This document shows positions 24,196 through 33,872 of a stretch of DNA of 64,000 nucleotides, piece by piece. The stretch is taken from assembly GCA_000526575.1 (NCBI GenBank), contig JAGI01000002.1, positions 372,001 through 436,000 on the forward strand, in the 5' to 3' direction. Within the stretch, counting starts at the first letter, position 1. Every line of letters starts with the position of its first letter. Origin of the DNA: Clostridium sp. 12(A). GTDB lineage: Bacteria; Bacillota; Clostridia; Lachnospirales; Lachnospiraceae. The position numbers were made by a program, and so were the translations under genes. Below the pieces are notes generated by a model, which worked only from the letters and a program-made list of their open reading frames with translations, ran no database searches and was not told where the DNA came from.

Positions 24196-24355
24196 CACCT
24201 ATCCCCTCAGTTTGGCGACTGGTGAGATAGTATAAAACACATACATAAATTACATCAACAAATCCCCAATTAACAACCTAAAACTGAATAGAGAATATCT
24301 GTACGGGTGCTTAAACAGCTCACCCTTGGGAGAGTTTGCCCATAAATAGCTGTTT
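24196..24355 (+). promoter_or_regulatory. Structured leader with competing hairpins
   Basis: The 313-base gap before the recombination genes holds two structures. A stem CTATCCCCTCAGT/ACTGGTGAGATAG (24199-24230, two mismatches) closes on loop TTGGCG. Further on, GGGTG (24305-24309) can pair with CACCC (24321-24325), while AAACAGCT (24313-24320), which lies between them, can pair with AGCTGTTT (24348-24355). The last two are mutually exclusive, as in an attenuator. No ligand or leader peptide is identified. Confidence 0.5.
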
Positions 24356-24463
24356 TACATAGTTTATATAGAGCAAATTTCATGTTATCGCCAGTGATGA
24401 GTTGGTGTTTACATAGAGAAAACAATAAAGAAAGAGGTGCTAATCATAGGAGGAGAATTTGGA

Positions 24464-24871
24464 ATTAAAATAATGAAAGTTAAATCTGATGGAGATAATG
24501 TAAGACCATACAACGGGTATGGCAACAGCCGAAATATGGTTTTATCTTTACTTGGAAATGATAATCAATGGTTGCATTTATGTGGAGATAATGATTGGGG
24601 ATATTTAGCTCTGGAAGTATTGAAGCCAATTTTACAAACAGCCATTAGTGTACAGACAGATATTATCAACAATATTAGTGACCATAATCCGGAAGTGATC
24701 TTAGTTGGAAGAAATGACTTTAGATTATTAGATATTTTACATATAGCCAGAGATGGAGAAGAAGGGATTTCTATTATCAGAGGAATCCCCGTTGTAAAAG
24801 GTGACTTTGATAATGGAGTCAAGTTTTTAGGCAAGAAAACAAAAGATGATTCAGAATTACCATTTGCATAA
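24464..24871 (+). CDS. Hypothetical protein, probable AUU start
   Basis: About 135 residues. AGGAGG (24450-24455) is followed by 8 nt and then ATT AAA ATA ATG. The first ATG (24473) is 17 nt away, so AUU at 24464 is the better-placed start. The protein has HLCGDNDWGYLALEVL and VILVGRNDFRLLDILHIARDGEEG, an alpha/beta look without a known motif. It precedes the annealing protein and is probably in that operon. Confidence 0.6.
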   Translation: MKIMKVKSDGDNVRPYNGYGNSRNMVLSLLGNDNQWLHLCGDNDWGYLALEVLKPILQTAISVQTDIINNISDHNPEVILVGRNDFRLLDILHIARDGEEGISIIRGIPVVKGDFDNGVKFLGKKTKDDSELPFA

Positions 24872-24885
24872 TAAGGAGGAAAAGA

Positions 24886-25506
24886 ATGTCAGAAAATTAT
24901 TTTAAGGAACTTTATAACGTCGATGTTAAGGAAAAAGTAAAGCAGAAAAATGGGTTGAATTATTTGTCATGGGCTGCATGTTGGGCAGAGGTGAAAAAGC
25001 TTCACCCTGATGCCACATATCGGATTTATGAAGAAGTTCTTACTTATGCTCCAGATGGATCAACACCTATGAAAACTCGTCCATGGTTTGACGATGGGAG
25101 AACAGGCTGGGTAAAGACAGGAGTTACGATCAATGGTATTGAACATATTGAGGAATTACCAGTAATGGATTTTAAAAATAGTTCCATTTCGGCAGATAAT
25201 ATTAAGTCTTCGGAAGCAAACAAAGCAATTCAGAGATCATTAACTAAGGCATGTGCGCGGCATGGGTTGGGATTGTACATATATGAAGGTGAAGATCTCC
25301 CAGAAGAGAGCAAGGAATTAGAAAAACTTAGAACTGAATGCTATAAATTGGTCACAGAAAGAGCTAAATTATCTGAAGCGGCAAAAAATAAAGTGGCTGA
25401 GTTCTGTAAATCCGCTGACGAAAAAGCAAACGGCGATCCTAGAATCATGGAAGACATTGAAACATTAAAGACACTTAAAACACAGCTTATGGGAATTAGA
25501 AAATAG
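24886..25506 (+). CDS. Single-strand annealing protein, Sak3/DUF1071 type
   Basis: 206 residues behind AAGGAGG. Residues 25-130 carry the DUF1071 (Rad52-superfamily) pattern: NGLNYLSWAACWAEVKKLHP is the core start, then TGWVKTGVTINGIEH, ELPVMDFKN and AIQRSLTKACARHGLGLYIY. The family anneals complementary single strands in phage recombination. A helical tail follows. Its neighbour is an SSB-like gene, the usual pairing. Confidence 0.85.
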   Translation: MSENYFKELYNVDVKEKVKQKNGLNYLSWAACWAEVKKLHPDATYRIYEEVLTYAPDGSTPMKTRPWFDDGRTGWVKTGVTINGIEHIEELPVMDFKNSSISADNIKSSEANKAIQRSLTKACARHGLGLYIYEGEDLPEESKELEKLRTECYKLVTERAKLSEAAKNKVAEFCKSADEKANGDPRIMEDIETLKTLKTQLMGIRK

Positions 25507-25520
25507 GAGGAGATTGACAT

Positions 25521-25931
25521 ATGGGATTCAGAAGTGGCGCGTATTCAAAAATTTGGAGCATCGAAAAAGGCAAGGGTAACTATTATGTGGCAGACATGTC
25601 AACCAGCAAAAAAATGAAAGATAGAGACGGCAACGAGATTCAGGAGAACGGCAAAGCAAAATATGAAACAGATTGGTCAAATAAATTTGTACGTCTTGTG
25701 GGGACGGCGGCAAAACAAGCTGAGTCATTAAAGTCTGGAGATTCGGTTAAGATTGAATCTTGTGAAGTGACAAGTAAATATGACAAAGACAAGGGAAAGG
25801 AATTTGTAAATTATGTGATTTATGCGTTCGATAACAGCCAGAATAATTCTTCAAATTCAACTCCAGCAAGCGGAAATGGATTTATGAATATTCCAGATGG
25901 CGTAGAAGATGAGGGACTTCCATTTAACTAG
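25521..25931 (+). CDS. ssb: Single-stranded DNA-binding protein (phage SSB-like)
   Basis: 136 residues: an OB-fold-like part (residues 5-105, with NYYVADMSTSKKMKDRDGN and WSNKFVRLVGTAA), a low-complexity linker and an acidic, hydrophobic tip EDEGLPFN at the very end, like the tail by which SSB recruits replication proteins. It lies between the annealing protein and the helicase genes. Too divergent for a firm family, but context and tail agree. Confidence 0.72.
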   Translation: MGFRSGAYSKIWSIEKGKGNYYVADMSTSKKMKDRDGNEIQENGKAKYETDWSNKFVRLVGTAAKQAESLKSGDSVKIESCEVTSKYDKDKGKEFVNYVIYAFDNSQNNSSNSTPASGNGFMNIPDGVEDEGLPFN

Positions 25932-25942
25932 GAAAGGAAAAC

Positions 25943-26149
25943 ATGGACAATTTAAAATGTGGAGATAGGGTCGAGGTATTTCAAAACTCAGAAAGAATTA
26001 AACGCCTTAGCTATTTGAATAAGACGGGGATAGCTACTGGTAAACGCAAGGCAAATGATTTTGAGGTAGTTTTTGATGATGGACAGAATAGCTATGTTTA
26101 CATCGAGGATTTAAAGATCGTATCTGGACGCAATACCCAAGTTCAATAG
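25943..26149 (+). CDS. Small hypothetical protein, SH3-like
   Basis: 68 residues behind GGAAAGG. The pattern CGDRVEVFQNSE...TGIATGKRKANDFEVVFDDGQNSYVYIEDL is typical of a small beta-barrel (KOW/SH3-like). It lies in the replication operon; its role is unknown. Confidence 0.6.
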   Translation: MDNLKCGDRVEVFQNSERIKRLSYLNKTGIATGKRKANDFEVVFDDGQNSYVYIEDLKIVSGRNTQVQ

Positions 26150-26160
26150 AGGTGTAATTT

Positions 26161-26649
26161 ATGTCAGATAAAACATATAAGTGTGCATTTAAGCATTGCA
26201 AGCATGAGTCCTGCGAAATACCGCAGGACAAAGCTATTAAAGTTGGGAATAGATACATGCATTCAGATTGTGCCAAGACTAGTAAAAACATTACAGAGAT
26301 AAGAGATTTCTATTATGAAAATATCAGTAAAACAGTTGTCATGAAACAGTTGGTGAGTGTTATTAACAATCTCTTATTTACAAAAGATATTGATTCTGAA
26401 TATTTGTTGTTTGCACTGACTCATTCTGTATCTGCAAAAATACCTGTAAAAAGTCCTTATGGGCTTCATTATTTAATAGATAATCAGAGAATTAAGGATT
26501 TGTTTAAGAAGAAAAAAGCTACGGAAATCGCAAACGAGATAAAGAAAGATGCTAATTCTGCTGAGATGGAGCCAGTTAAGTCCATTGGATTTAATTATAG
26601 TTCATCTAACAATGTTGGATTTGGAGGTATTTTGAAGGGAGGGAATTAG
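26161..26649 (+). CDS. Zinc-finger protein before the helicase, possible loader
   Basis: 162 residues. N-terminal Cys/His cluster (KCAFKHCKHESCEIP, HSDCAK) then helices (TVVMKQLVSVINNLLFTKD) and a disordered Gly/Ser-rich end. It overlaps the DnaB gene start by one base. Position suggests a helicase loader or replication initiator, which is inference; no ATPase motif is present. Confidence 0.6.
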   Translation: MSDKTYKCAFKHCKHESCEIPQDKAIKVGNRYMHSDCAKTSKNITEIRDFYYENISKTVVMKQLVSVINNLLFTKDIDSEYLLFALTHSVSAKIPVKSPYGLHYLIDNQRIKDLFKKKKATEIANEIKKDANSAEMEPVKSIGFNYSSSNNVGFGGILKGGN

Positions 26650-27995
26650 TGGATTTAAGCGAAATTTCTGACTATAAAGCAGAAGCCGGTGTGATATCGA
26701 CCTTAGTGTATCACCCGGAATTTATTTTACATAGTAACTATCTACATGAAAAGTATTTTTACAACGTTGATAACGCCTGTATTTATTGGGCAATTAATGA
26801 GCTTTTTGCAAAAAAGATAACAAACATAACGGCCTTGAATATTGAACAGATGCTTGATTCTAATAAGGCTGTAAGAAAAAAAGTCCAGGAGTACAATTTG
26901 CCAAGTATCCAAGAGTACATTGACCTTTGTTTTAACACAAAGAGAGATAGTGTTGAGGAATATCTTCTTCTTGTCAATCGTGTGGTTGAACTGGCATTTA
27001 AACGTTCTTTTTATAAGAAAGCAAGCGATTGGCAAAGAATGTGCCTCAGTGAAGAGATTCATCTAAACGACATGAGCAACGCTGTCTATAAAGAACTAAA
27101 TGAACTAACAACAAGTTTTGTGACCGATGGAGAGATTACAACTTTTGGTTCAAAGATTAAGGATATTTGGCAGAAGATAAAAGAAAAGAAGGAACGTGGG
27201 GAATCATATGGATTACCTTCATTTTTTTCAAGTATAAATGAATTTTTTACTTATGAGGAAACTGAATTAGTTGTAATAGAAGCAAGGATGAAAAAGGGTA
27301 AGAGCTGGTTGGCGATGATTGAAGCGTTGCACAAGGCCATGAACGGAGTCCCTACCTTTGTCCAGGATAGTGAGATGAGCGACGAGAACTGGTACGTAAG
27401 GGTCTTGTCTTACTTAAGTGGTATATCAGTCTATCGGATTAAGAATTCTATTTTAACAGAGGAAGAAGAATTAAAGGTAGAAGAAACCAACAACTATATT
27501 GAGTCACTACCTTTGTTTCATAATTTTGATCCATATATTACAAAAGAGAAATTTTACTCTATTTGCGCACAAAAGAAAAGTGAGATGGATTTGAAATTTG
27601 TTGTATGGGACTATATCAAGTGCGATGATTCTATTCTTAATTCTGCCGAAAGAAGTGCATATATGGCAGGTATTACAAACTGGTTAAAAAACATTATTGC
27701 TGGTGATTTGAAAATGTCCGTTTTAGCATTCTGCCAATTAAGTCGTCAAAACGAGGTTGCAGAATCAGATGGTATAGAAAAATATTGTTCAGTAGCTTGT
27801 AAATGGGAAGAAAAAACGAATGAAGAGTTGGTTGCTGATGGCAAAGAATGTGGAACCCATAAGTTTACAGTCAAATTAAATAGACTAGGAAAGCCACATT
27901 CGGGGAGTGGAGATTATATTGATATGATGTTTACCTCCGAAAAAGTCGGAATTAGAGAGGCCAAACAACACACTGAAAGCACACCATTTAGTTAG
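26649..27995 (+). CDS. dnaB: Replicative DNA helicase, DnaB-like
   Basis: 448 residues, normal DnaB length. N-terminal helical domain (DYKAEAGVISTLVYHPEF near 8-25, typical AE..VL..L pattern). RecA-like motor with Walker A EARMKKGKSWLAM near 212, Walker B LKFVVWDYIKCDD near 313 and the H3-like LAFCQLSRQNEV near 359. It unwinds the fork 5' to 3'. GTG start behind GGAGGG. The primase follows directly. Confidence 0.9.
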   Translation: MDLSEISDYKAEAGVISTLVYHPEFILHSNYLHEKYFYNVDNACIYWAINELFAKKITNITALNIEQMLDSNKAVRKKVQEYNLPSIQEYIDLCFNTKRDSVEEYLLLVNRVVELAFKRSFYKKASDWQRMCLSEEIHLNDMSNAVYKELNELTTSFVTDGEITTFGSKIKDIWQKIKEKKERGESYGLPSFFSSINEFFTYEETELVVIEARMKKGKSWLAMIEALHKAMNGVPTFVQDSEMSDENWYVRVLSYLSGISVYRIKNSILTEEEELKVEETNNYIESLPLFHNFDPYITKEKFYSICAQKKSEMDLKFVVWDYIKCDDSILNSAERSAYMAGITNWLKNIIAGDLKMSVLAFCQLSRQNEVAESDGIEKYCSVACKWEEKTNEELVADGKECGTHKFTVKLNRLGKPHSGSGDYIDMMFTSEKVGIREAKQHTESTPFS

Positions 27996-28007
27996 GAGGT
28001 GAATCTT

Positions 28008-29024
28008 GTGGCTCTATATGATGATGACATGCTAGAAGAAATTAATAGCAACGTTGATCTGCTTGATTATATTGGATCTACGATGGAGTTAAAACAACGA
28101 GGTAAAGATTATTTTGGACATTGTTCTCTACATATAGACCGCACCTCTTCATTTTCCGTTACACCATCTAAGAATAAGTTCTTTTGTTTTAGTTGTGGAG
28201 CAGGTGGCGGAATTATTCAATACCTTATTCTTTATGAGAAATTAGGTTATGATGAGGCAATTAAAAAAGCTTCTCGTTTGGCTGATGTAGATCTAAAGGC
28301 TATGTGTCAGTCGGAAACAGTTAAATTGAATAAAGTCATACGAAAGTTTCATAACAACAATCCAAGTGAATCATCTACTCGCGAGATTTTAAGTTCCAAA
28401 GAATTACTTAAATATAAAGATGTTGAAATTCCTGAGTGGGTAGAAGAGGGGATATCTCCTAGTGTTTTAAAGATATTTGGAATTAGACTTGATAACCGGG
28501 GGAATAGAATCGTATATCCTGTTTATGACATGGTAGGCAATCTGATTAATATTAAAGGAAGAACCCTATGTAAAGAGTTTAAGTTTTTTGGCATTCAGAA
28601 GTACATAAATTATTATCCAGTTGGAGTGGTGGATTATTTTCAAGGTATGAACATTACCTTGCAATACATTAAGGCATCTGGAGAAATAAAGATCTTTGAA
28701 AGCATAAAGAGCGTTATGAAACTTTTTACATGGGGAATTAAGGATAGTGCTTCTGCTGAAAAACACACTCTAACGCTGGAGCAAATAAAAATTCTGATAT
28801 CAACGCAAGAAATCAAGAGTGTGGTGTTTTGTTATGATTCTGATGTTTCTTATCAGGAACGAAAAGTTAAAGAGAATATTGATTTATTGAAGCGCTTTGT
28901 AAACGTGTATGTGATTATTGATAAAAAAAATCTACTCGGAGGAGTGGAAGGGAAAAATTCCCCCGTAGATTTGGGAAAAGAAGTTTGGGAATCGTTATAT
29001 CAAACAAGAGTAAAAATCAAATAA
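28008..29024 (+). CDS. dnaG: DNA primase, DnaG-like
   Basis: 338 residues, much shorter than cellular DnaG (about 600), as in phages. GTG 28008 is chosen: AGGAGG is 8 nt upstream, while the upstream GTG lies inside the ribosome site. Zinc domain of CHC2 type near 38-68 (HCSLHIDRTSSFSV, KFFCFSCGAGGG). A TOPRIM-like segment VVFCYDSDVSY near 272 carries the acidic pair. It makes RNA primers for the element's own polymerase. Confidence 0.85.
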   Translation: MALYDDDMLEEINSNVDLLDYIGSTMELKQRGKDYFGHCSLHIDRTSSFSVTPSKNKFFCFSCGAGGGIIQYLILYEKLGYDEAIKKASRLADVDLKAMCQSETVKLNKVIRKFHNNNPSESSTREILSSKELLKYKDVEIPEWVEEGISPSVLKIFGIRLDNRGNRIVYPVYDMVGNLINIKGRTLCKEFKFFGIQKYINYYPVGVVDYFQGMNITLQYIKASGEIKIFESIKSVMKLFTWGIKDSASAEKHTLTLEQIKILISTQEIKSVVFCYDSDVSYQERKVKENIDLLKRFVNVYVIIDKKNLLGGVEGKNSPVDLGKEVWESLYQTRVKIK

Positions 29025-29036
29025 AGGAGGATATGA

Positions 29037-29849
29037 TTGGGAGAATATAAAAAACAGATAGATGAAATGGAGTTTTCATTTAGTCGCTGCAACTCATTTG
29101 AAGGTTGTAAATATGAATGGTATCTAAATTATCTACTCAAAGATGAAAATGGTAAACGTGTTTATGATAATGAGCAGAATTTCTATGCTGCATTTGGATC
29201 ATTTTGTCACGCTATTTTAGAACGGATTTTTACTGAAGAGATGAATGTTGAAAATTCAGTTGATTATTACAAGGTTAATTTTGAAGAAGAAGTTCAATGT
29301 TATGATGTCCCGGAGTCGACTAGAGAGAAGTATTTCTATTTGGGATTAGATTACTTCGCTACTCTCGATTTAACTTGGTTAGATGAATATGAAGTGCTAG
29401 GTGTGGAAAAAAAGTGTGAATTCACCATTAATGGTCGCCGTTTTATTGGTTACATAGACCTTTTACTAAGGCATAAGAAATCTAAAGAGATTATTGTGAT
29501 TGATCATAAATCTAGCGAGTATCCACTAGGTAAAAAAGGACAGGTATTAAAAAAGAAGCTTTTAGATTATGAGAGATATAAAATTCAGCTTTACATGTAT
29601 TGTGAACAAGTATTTAAAGAATATGGAGTCTACCCATCTAAAATAGTTTGGAACTACTTTAAAGACAAGAAATGGTTGGAACTTCCATTTATATATGATG
29701 AATTCAAAGATGCAAAGGAGTGGGCGATAAAAATAATTGATTCAATGTATCTGGAAGAAAATTTTGTGCCATCGATGGATTATTTCTACTGCAATAATTT
29801 ATGCGGTTTTAGAAACTCCTGCGATTATAAGTTAATGGGAGGCGAATAA
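29037..29849 (+). CDS. RecB/Cas4-like PD-(D/E)XK nuclease
   Basis: 270 residues, TTG start behind AAGGAGG. Nuclease core: GSFCHAILERIF near 56 (motif I His), GYIDLLLRHKKSKEI near 138, IVIDHKSSE near 152 (D...DxK) and KIQLYMYCE near 181 (QxxxY). A Cys near residue 21 (FEGCKYEW) together with CNNLCGFRNSC at the end gives the four-cysteine arrangement of iron-sulfur nucleases (AddB/Cas4). No cas1/cas2 is nearby, so it probably processes ends in replication or recombination. Confidence 0.82.
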   Translation: MGEYKKQIDEMEFSFSRCNSFEGCKYEWYLNYLLKDENGKRVYDNEQNFYAAFGSFCHAILERIFTEEMNVENSVDYYKVNFEEEVQCYDVPESTREKYFYLGLDYFATLDLTWLDEYEVLGVEKKCEFTINGRRFIGYIDLLLRHKKSKEIIVIDHKSSEYPLGKKGQVLKKKLLDYERYKIQLYMYCEQVFKEYGVYPSKIVWNYFKDKKWLELPFIYDEFKDAKEWAIKIIDSMYLEENFVPSMDYFYCNNLCGFRNSCDYKLMGGE

Positions 29850-32800
29850 TTGTCTTTACTAGAGGATTCGAAAAAGGCTGCTTCAAGACTGAATTTTAGC
29901 TTCCCATATAATATAGAAACTTGGCTCAATGATATGAATATGCTCATGGAAAATTATCACAAGCATACTACATGGTCTGATTTAATTCAGATTGATTCGG
30001 CTACTGATATTCATGAGTTTATGGAACATTCTAATTCATATGGCTGCCAATGCTACTTTTCGGGCGAGCATGGTTATCCTGGAGAATGGCTATATGTATA
30101 TGACGTATGCAAAAATTCTCAAGATGCTGATTATCGTAAGAAGCATAAGTTATCAAAAGAAATTAAGTTTAGATACTCTGCGGAAGTGTATTGGGTAAAA
30201 GACATAAATGAAGTGATTCGCGAGGAGCATGTTGATAAAAAAGGCAAATCTCAGGTAAGAGAGAAAAGAGATAAAACTAATTGCCACATGGTAATTGTTG
30301 CTCGTACTTATCAAGCAATGAGGAAGCTGAATTACATAATAACGTGTGCTCATAACGAAGGTTTCTATTCAAAACCAAGAATTGATTTAAATATGTTATT
30401 TGAACTTGATAAAGATGATGTTTACATTACTTCTGCGTGTATTGCAGGTTGGAAATACGAAAATGCTGAAGATATTTGGTTAAAGATATGGGAGCATTTT
30501 GGAAACAACTTCTTTCTTGAATACCAAACTCATAATACTATGGCTCAAAAGTTATTAAATGATAGAATCTACAAAATGTCTCAAAAATACGGTATACAGA
30601 CCATTGTCGGGCTTGATACCCATTATATAAATGAAGAGGATAGAATAAAAAGAGAAAATCTTCTCCAGAGAAAAGGCCTACATTATGACGATGAAAATGG
30701 CTGGTATATGGACTTTCCTACAGGCAAGAAAACATATGAAAGATTAGTTGAACAGGCAGTTTTACCCTCAGAAGAAATCATTTATTCGATGATGAATACA
30801 CATGTTTTCATTGATGGGTGCGAAGAACTCACATACAAGACAAATTTTAAAATACCTATAGCTCCCATGTACGAACAATATGACTACAATGAACGGGTTA
30901 AAATACTTAAAGGTATTTTATATGAAAAATATAGAGAAGAAGATTTAGATCATAGAACCAAGGATAGAGAAGAAGGCATGCTGTATGAACATGGGGAAAT
31001 TGAAGCAAGCGGGACTACCGATTACTTTTTAACTAACTTTGAGTTAGTAAAGTTGGCTGTTAATAAGCACCGCGGACAGCTAACTACTACCTCAAGAGGA
31101 AGCGCTAGTTCATATTATTCGAGTAAATTACTAGGGTTTACTACCATGGATAGGTTTGAGTCAGAAGTTCCTATATATCCAGAGCGTTTTATTACAAAGG
31201 ATAGGATTTTATCTTCTCACCAGATGCCTGATATAGATTTTAATGTTTCAAATCAGGAACCATTTGTTCTAGCAGGGAGAGAGTTGGTTGGAGAACATGG
31301 TTGCTATCCCCTATTGGCAGTTGGCAAATTAGGAGAAAAGTCAGGATTCAAACTGTATGCGGATATAAAAGGACTTGAGCCAAGTGTCGCAAATGAGATC
31401 ACTTCTTCTATTGACCAGTATAATGAAGCACTGAAACAGGTTGATGACGAAGAGGATAAAAAGGATATCCATATAGAGGATTATATAACAAATAAAGAGC
31501 ATTTAAAAATATTTAATGATAGTAAGCCATATCAAGGTATTATTGAACAGGCCAAAGTTCATGCTTGTGGATTCTTCTTGTTTAATGGGAACGTCGAAGA
31601 AAAAGATGTTATTGGATATGGAGATATTCGCTATGAGATTGGATTGATAAGATGCCATTCTGAAAGCACTGGAAAATCCACGGTTGTTGCCAATATCGAG
31701 GGAGGATTGCTTGATTCTTATGGTTATGTAAAAGATGATTTTCTTATTGTAGATGTCGTAGGGATCATTCATAAGCTATACGAAAGCATTGATATGAAAG
31801 TTCCTACCGTTGCCGAACTAAGAAAAATGGTATCTGGCGATGAAAAAGTTTGGAAACTGTATGAGATGGGAGCCACATGTTGCCTTAATCAGTGCGAGAA
31901 ACCAAGTACCACAAAAAAGGTTATGAAATTCAAGCCGAAGAATATCAAAGAGTTGGCTGCCTTTATTGCAGGTATTCGCCCAGGTTTCAAATCTCTAATT
32001 GATGGATTCTTGAATAGGATTGACTACAGTAATGGAGAAAAAGCTATTGATAAACTCTTGGCGGATTGCTTCCACTACATGTTGTATCAGGAAGCGGTAA
32101 TGAAAATTTTCTCCTATCTAGGTATCCCTATGAAAGATAGCTACGATACAATCAAAAAGATAAGTAAAAAGAAGTTAAAAGGCGAAGCTCTTGCAAAGGT
32201 AGAGTCTAGTCTAAAAGAACATTGGTTGCAAAATATCGGCAATTTAGATAACTTTGAACCAGTATATAAGGTCATCAAAGACAGCGCTAGATATAGTTTT
32301 AATGCTCCTCATGCTCTAGCAATGGCAAATGATTCTCTCTATGAAGCATGGCCGAAAGCCCATTATCTTTCCAAATTCTATGAGGTGACGTTAAACCATT
32401 ATCAGGATAAAGGAGATAAAAATAAGGTTGCTGCACTAACAAAAGAAGCAATGACGATGTTCGGCTACACGATGGGAACCTATGAGTACGGGAAAGACAA
32501 TACTAAATTCACTATCGATGATGAAAACAAGATCATTTATCCCAATCTATCTAGCGTTAAGGGGATTGGAGAAAAAGCCGTTCGTGCCATTATGGATATA
32601 TATGAACAAGGAATTGATGATTTTGTTGAAATCTATACGTCCATTAAAGGTACGAATATCAATTCATCGGTGTTTAAGGATTTGGTGAAGATAGGATATT
32701 TTAGGAAGTTTGGCTCTATAAAGAAACTTCTTACAATCACTGGAATTGTAGATTACTGGAGAGGAAGCCAAGGAACCGGAAGAAAGACTGTTAAAAAAGC

Positions 32801-33311
32801 AGAAATCCCAGATCTTCACATAGCTGAAGAGATTGTAAAAAAATATGCGACAGATAAATTGGCATCTGGAAAGACCAGTGATTCACAGTATAGCAATTTA
32901 GACTGGATTGGATTGTGTAAGGAATTATCTTACCATGTTGAGAATGATGAGTTTGGAGTAATTCAGCTTGTGAAATTTCAATATGAAGTATTAGGATATG
33001 TTGACTATGTTGACGATTCTCTTGATTGGAGGTATGTGGTAATCACTGATATCAATACAACATATTCGCCTAAATTCAATGCTTATAGCATAGGTAAAGG
33101 CAAGACAACAGAGATGAAAATACATAAGTCCATCAATAAACGAGACAAGGCAATTAAGATGAGCTTTAATGAGATACCGGTTCAAGATGGAGATATAATT
33201 TACATAAAGGATGTAAAAAAACAGCCAAAGAAACAAAAAGTGAATGATGAGTGGCAAATAGTCCCCGATGTTTACGAGTGGTGGATTAAAGATTATATAA
33301 AAATGGCATAG
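29850..33311 (+). CDS. dnaE: DNA polymerase III alpha subunit, DnaE-like
   Basis: 1153 residues, C-family polymerase. PHP domain start NYHKHTTWSDL (HxH) near 35; palm motifs TTSRGSASSYYSSKLLG near 412 and MPDIDFNV near 458, keeping the Asp pair of the catalytic PDID motif although the usual third Asp is Asn. Finger and (HhH)2 parts follow (NAPHALAMANDSLYEAWP; SSVKGIGEKAV near 895), ending in an OB-like part. It copies the element's DNA, probably independently of the host polymerase. TTG start one base after the nuclease gene. Confidence 0.92.
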   Translation: MSLLEDSKKAASRLNFSFPYNIETWLNDMNMLMENYHKHTTWSDLIQIDSATDIHEFMEHSNSYGCQCYFSGEHGYPGEWLYVYDVCKNSQDADYRKKHKLSKEIKFRYSAEVYWVKDINEVIREEHVDKKGKSQVREKRDKTNCHMVIVARTYQAMRKLNYIITCAHNEGFYSKPRIDLNMLFELDKDDVYITSACIAGWKYENAEDIWLKIWEHFGNNFFLEYQTHNTMAQKLLNDRIYKMSQKYGIQTIVGLDTHYINEEDRIKRENLLQRKGLHYDDENGWYMDFPTGKKTYERLVEQAVLPSEEIIYSMMNTHVFIDGCEELTYKTNFKIPIAPMYEQYDYNERVKILKGILYEKYREEDLDHRTKDREEGMLYEHGEIEASGTTDYFLTNFELVKLAVNKHRGQLTTTSRGSASSYYSSKLLGFTTMDRFESEVPIYPERFITKDRILSSHQMPDIDFNVSNQEPFVLAGRELVGEHGCYPLLAVGKLGEKSGFKLYADIKGLEPSVANEITSSIDQYNEALKQVDDEEDKKDIHIEDYITNKEHLKIFNDSKPYQGIIEQAKVHACGFFLFNGNVEEKDVIGYGDIRYEIGLIRCHSESTGKSTVVANIEGGLLDSYGYVKDDFLIVDVVGIIHKLYESIDMKVPTVAELRKMVSGDEKVWKLYEMGATCCLNQCEKPSTTKKVMKFKPKNIKELAAFIAGIRPGFKSLIDGFLNRIDYSNGEKAIDKLLADCFHYMLYQEAVMKIFSYLGIPMKDSYDTIKKISKKKLKGEALAKVESSLKEHWLQNIGNLDNFEPVYKVIKDSARYSFNAPHALAMANDSLYEAWPKAHYLSKFYEVTLNHYQDKGDKNKVAALTKEAMTMFGYTMGTYEYGKDNTKFTIDDENKIIYPNLSSVKGIGEKAVRAIMDIYEQGIDDFVEIYTSIKGTNINSSVFKDLVKIGYFRKFGSIKKLLTITGIVDYWRGSQGTGRKTVKKAEIPDLHIAEEIVKKYATDKLASGKTSDSQYSNLDWIGLCKELSYHVENDEFGVIQLVKFQYEVLGYVDYVDDSLDWRYVVITDINTTYSPKFNAYSIGKGKTTEMKIHKSINKRDKAIKMSFNEIPVQDGDIIYIKDVKKQPKKQKVNDEWQIVPDVYEWWIKDYIKMA

Positions 33312-33312
33312 G

Positions 33313-33861
33313 ATGGTGAAACACATTAAGAATTATTACACGGATAAGAAATATAAGGAACTTTTATCTCACATGGTCATACTCTGTGACACGAAAGAAA
33401 AGAGCAATGAAAATATAATCGAATATTTTGATGGAAATGGTATTGCTTATAAAAAGCGTTCTCTTAAAACAGGCGATTATTCAATTATGGTAGAGGCTTG
33501 CCCGGAGTTGGGTTTTCTTGTAGACACGTATTTTACCGATGAATTGGTGATAGAGCGTAAAAATGGATTAAAGGAACTAGCTGGTAATTTGTCGAATAAT
33601 CAAGATGATGACCGATTTATGAAGGAATTAAACAGAATGATTAATGTCTCAAACGTTTATCTTGTGGTAGAAAACGATAGACTGGACGATATCATGGAAC
33701 ACAATTACGATTCCAAATATAATGAAGATTCGTTTTTGAGAACGTTACTAACATGGCAAAAGCGGAGCAATTTCTATCTGAATTTTGTTAATCGTGAAAA
33801 CATGGGAAAATTCATTTATGAGATTTGCAAAAACTGTTTAGATAATAGCATTTTAAAATAG
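33313..33861 (+). CDS. ERCC4-type structure-specific nuclease
   Basis: 182 residues. ERCC4/Mus81-type core: VILCDTKEKSNENI near 22, LKTGDYSIMV near 52 (GDY), LVIERKNGLKELAGN near 77 (the ERK motif), then DRFMKELNRM. Such enzymes cut branched DNA in recombination or stalled forks. It overlaps nothing but follows the polymerase by one base, so it is in the same operon. Confidence 0.85.
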   Translation: MVKHIKNYYTDKKYKELLSHMVILCDTKEKSNENIIEYFDGNGIAYKKRSLKTGDYSIMVEACPELGFLVDTYFTDELVIERKNGLKELAGNLSNNQDDDRFMKELNRMINVSNVYLVVENDRLDDIMEHNYDSKYNEDSFLRTLLTWQKRSNFYLNFVNRENMGKFIYEICKNCLDNSILK

Positions 33862-33872
33862 GAGGATAAAAT

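Noticed and set aside
29037-29849. Cas4 of a CRISPR system
   Set aside because: No cas1, cas2 or repeat array is present; the nuclease sits in a replication operon, so a RecB-like phage nuclease is more likely.
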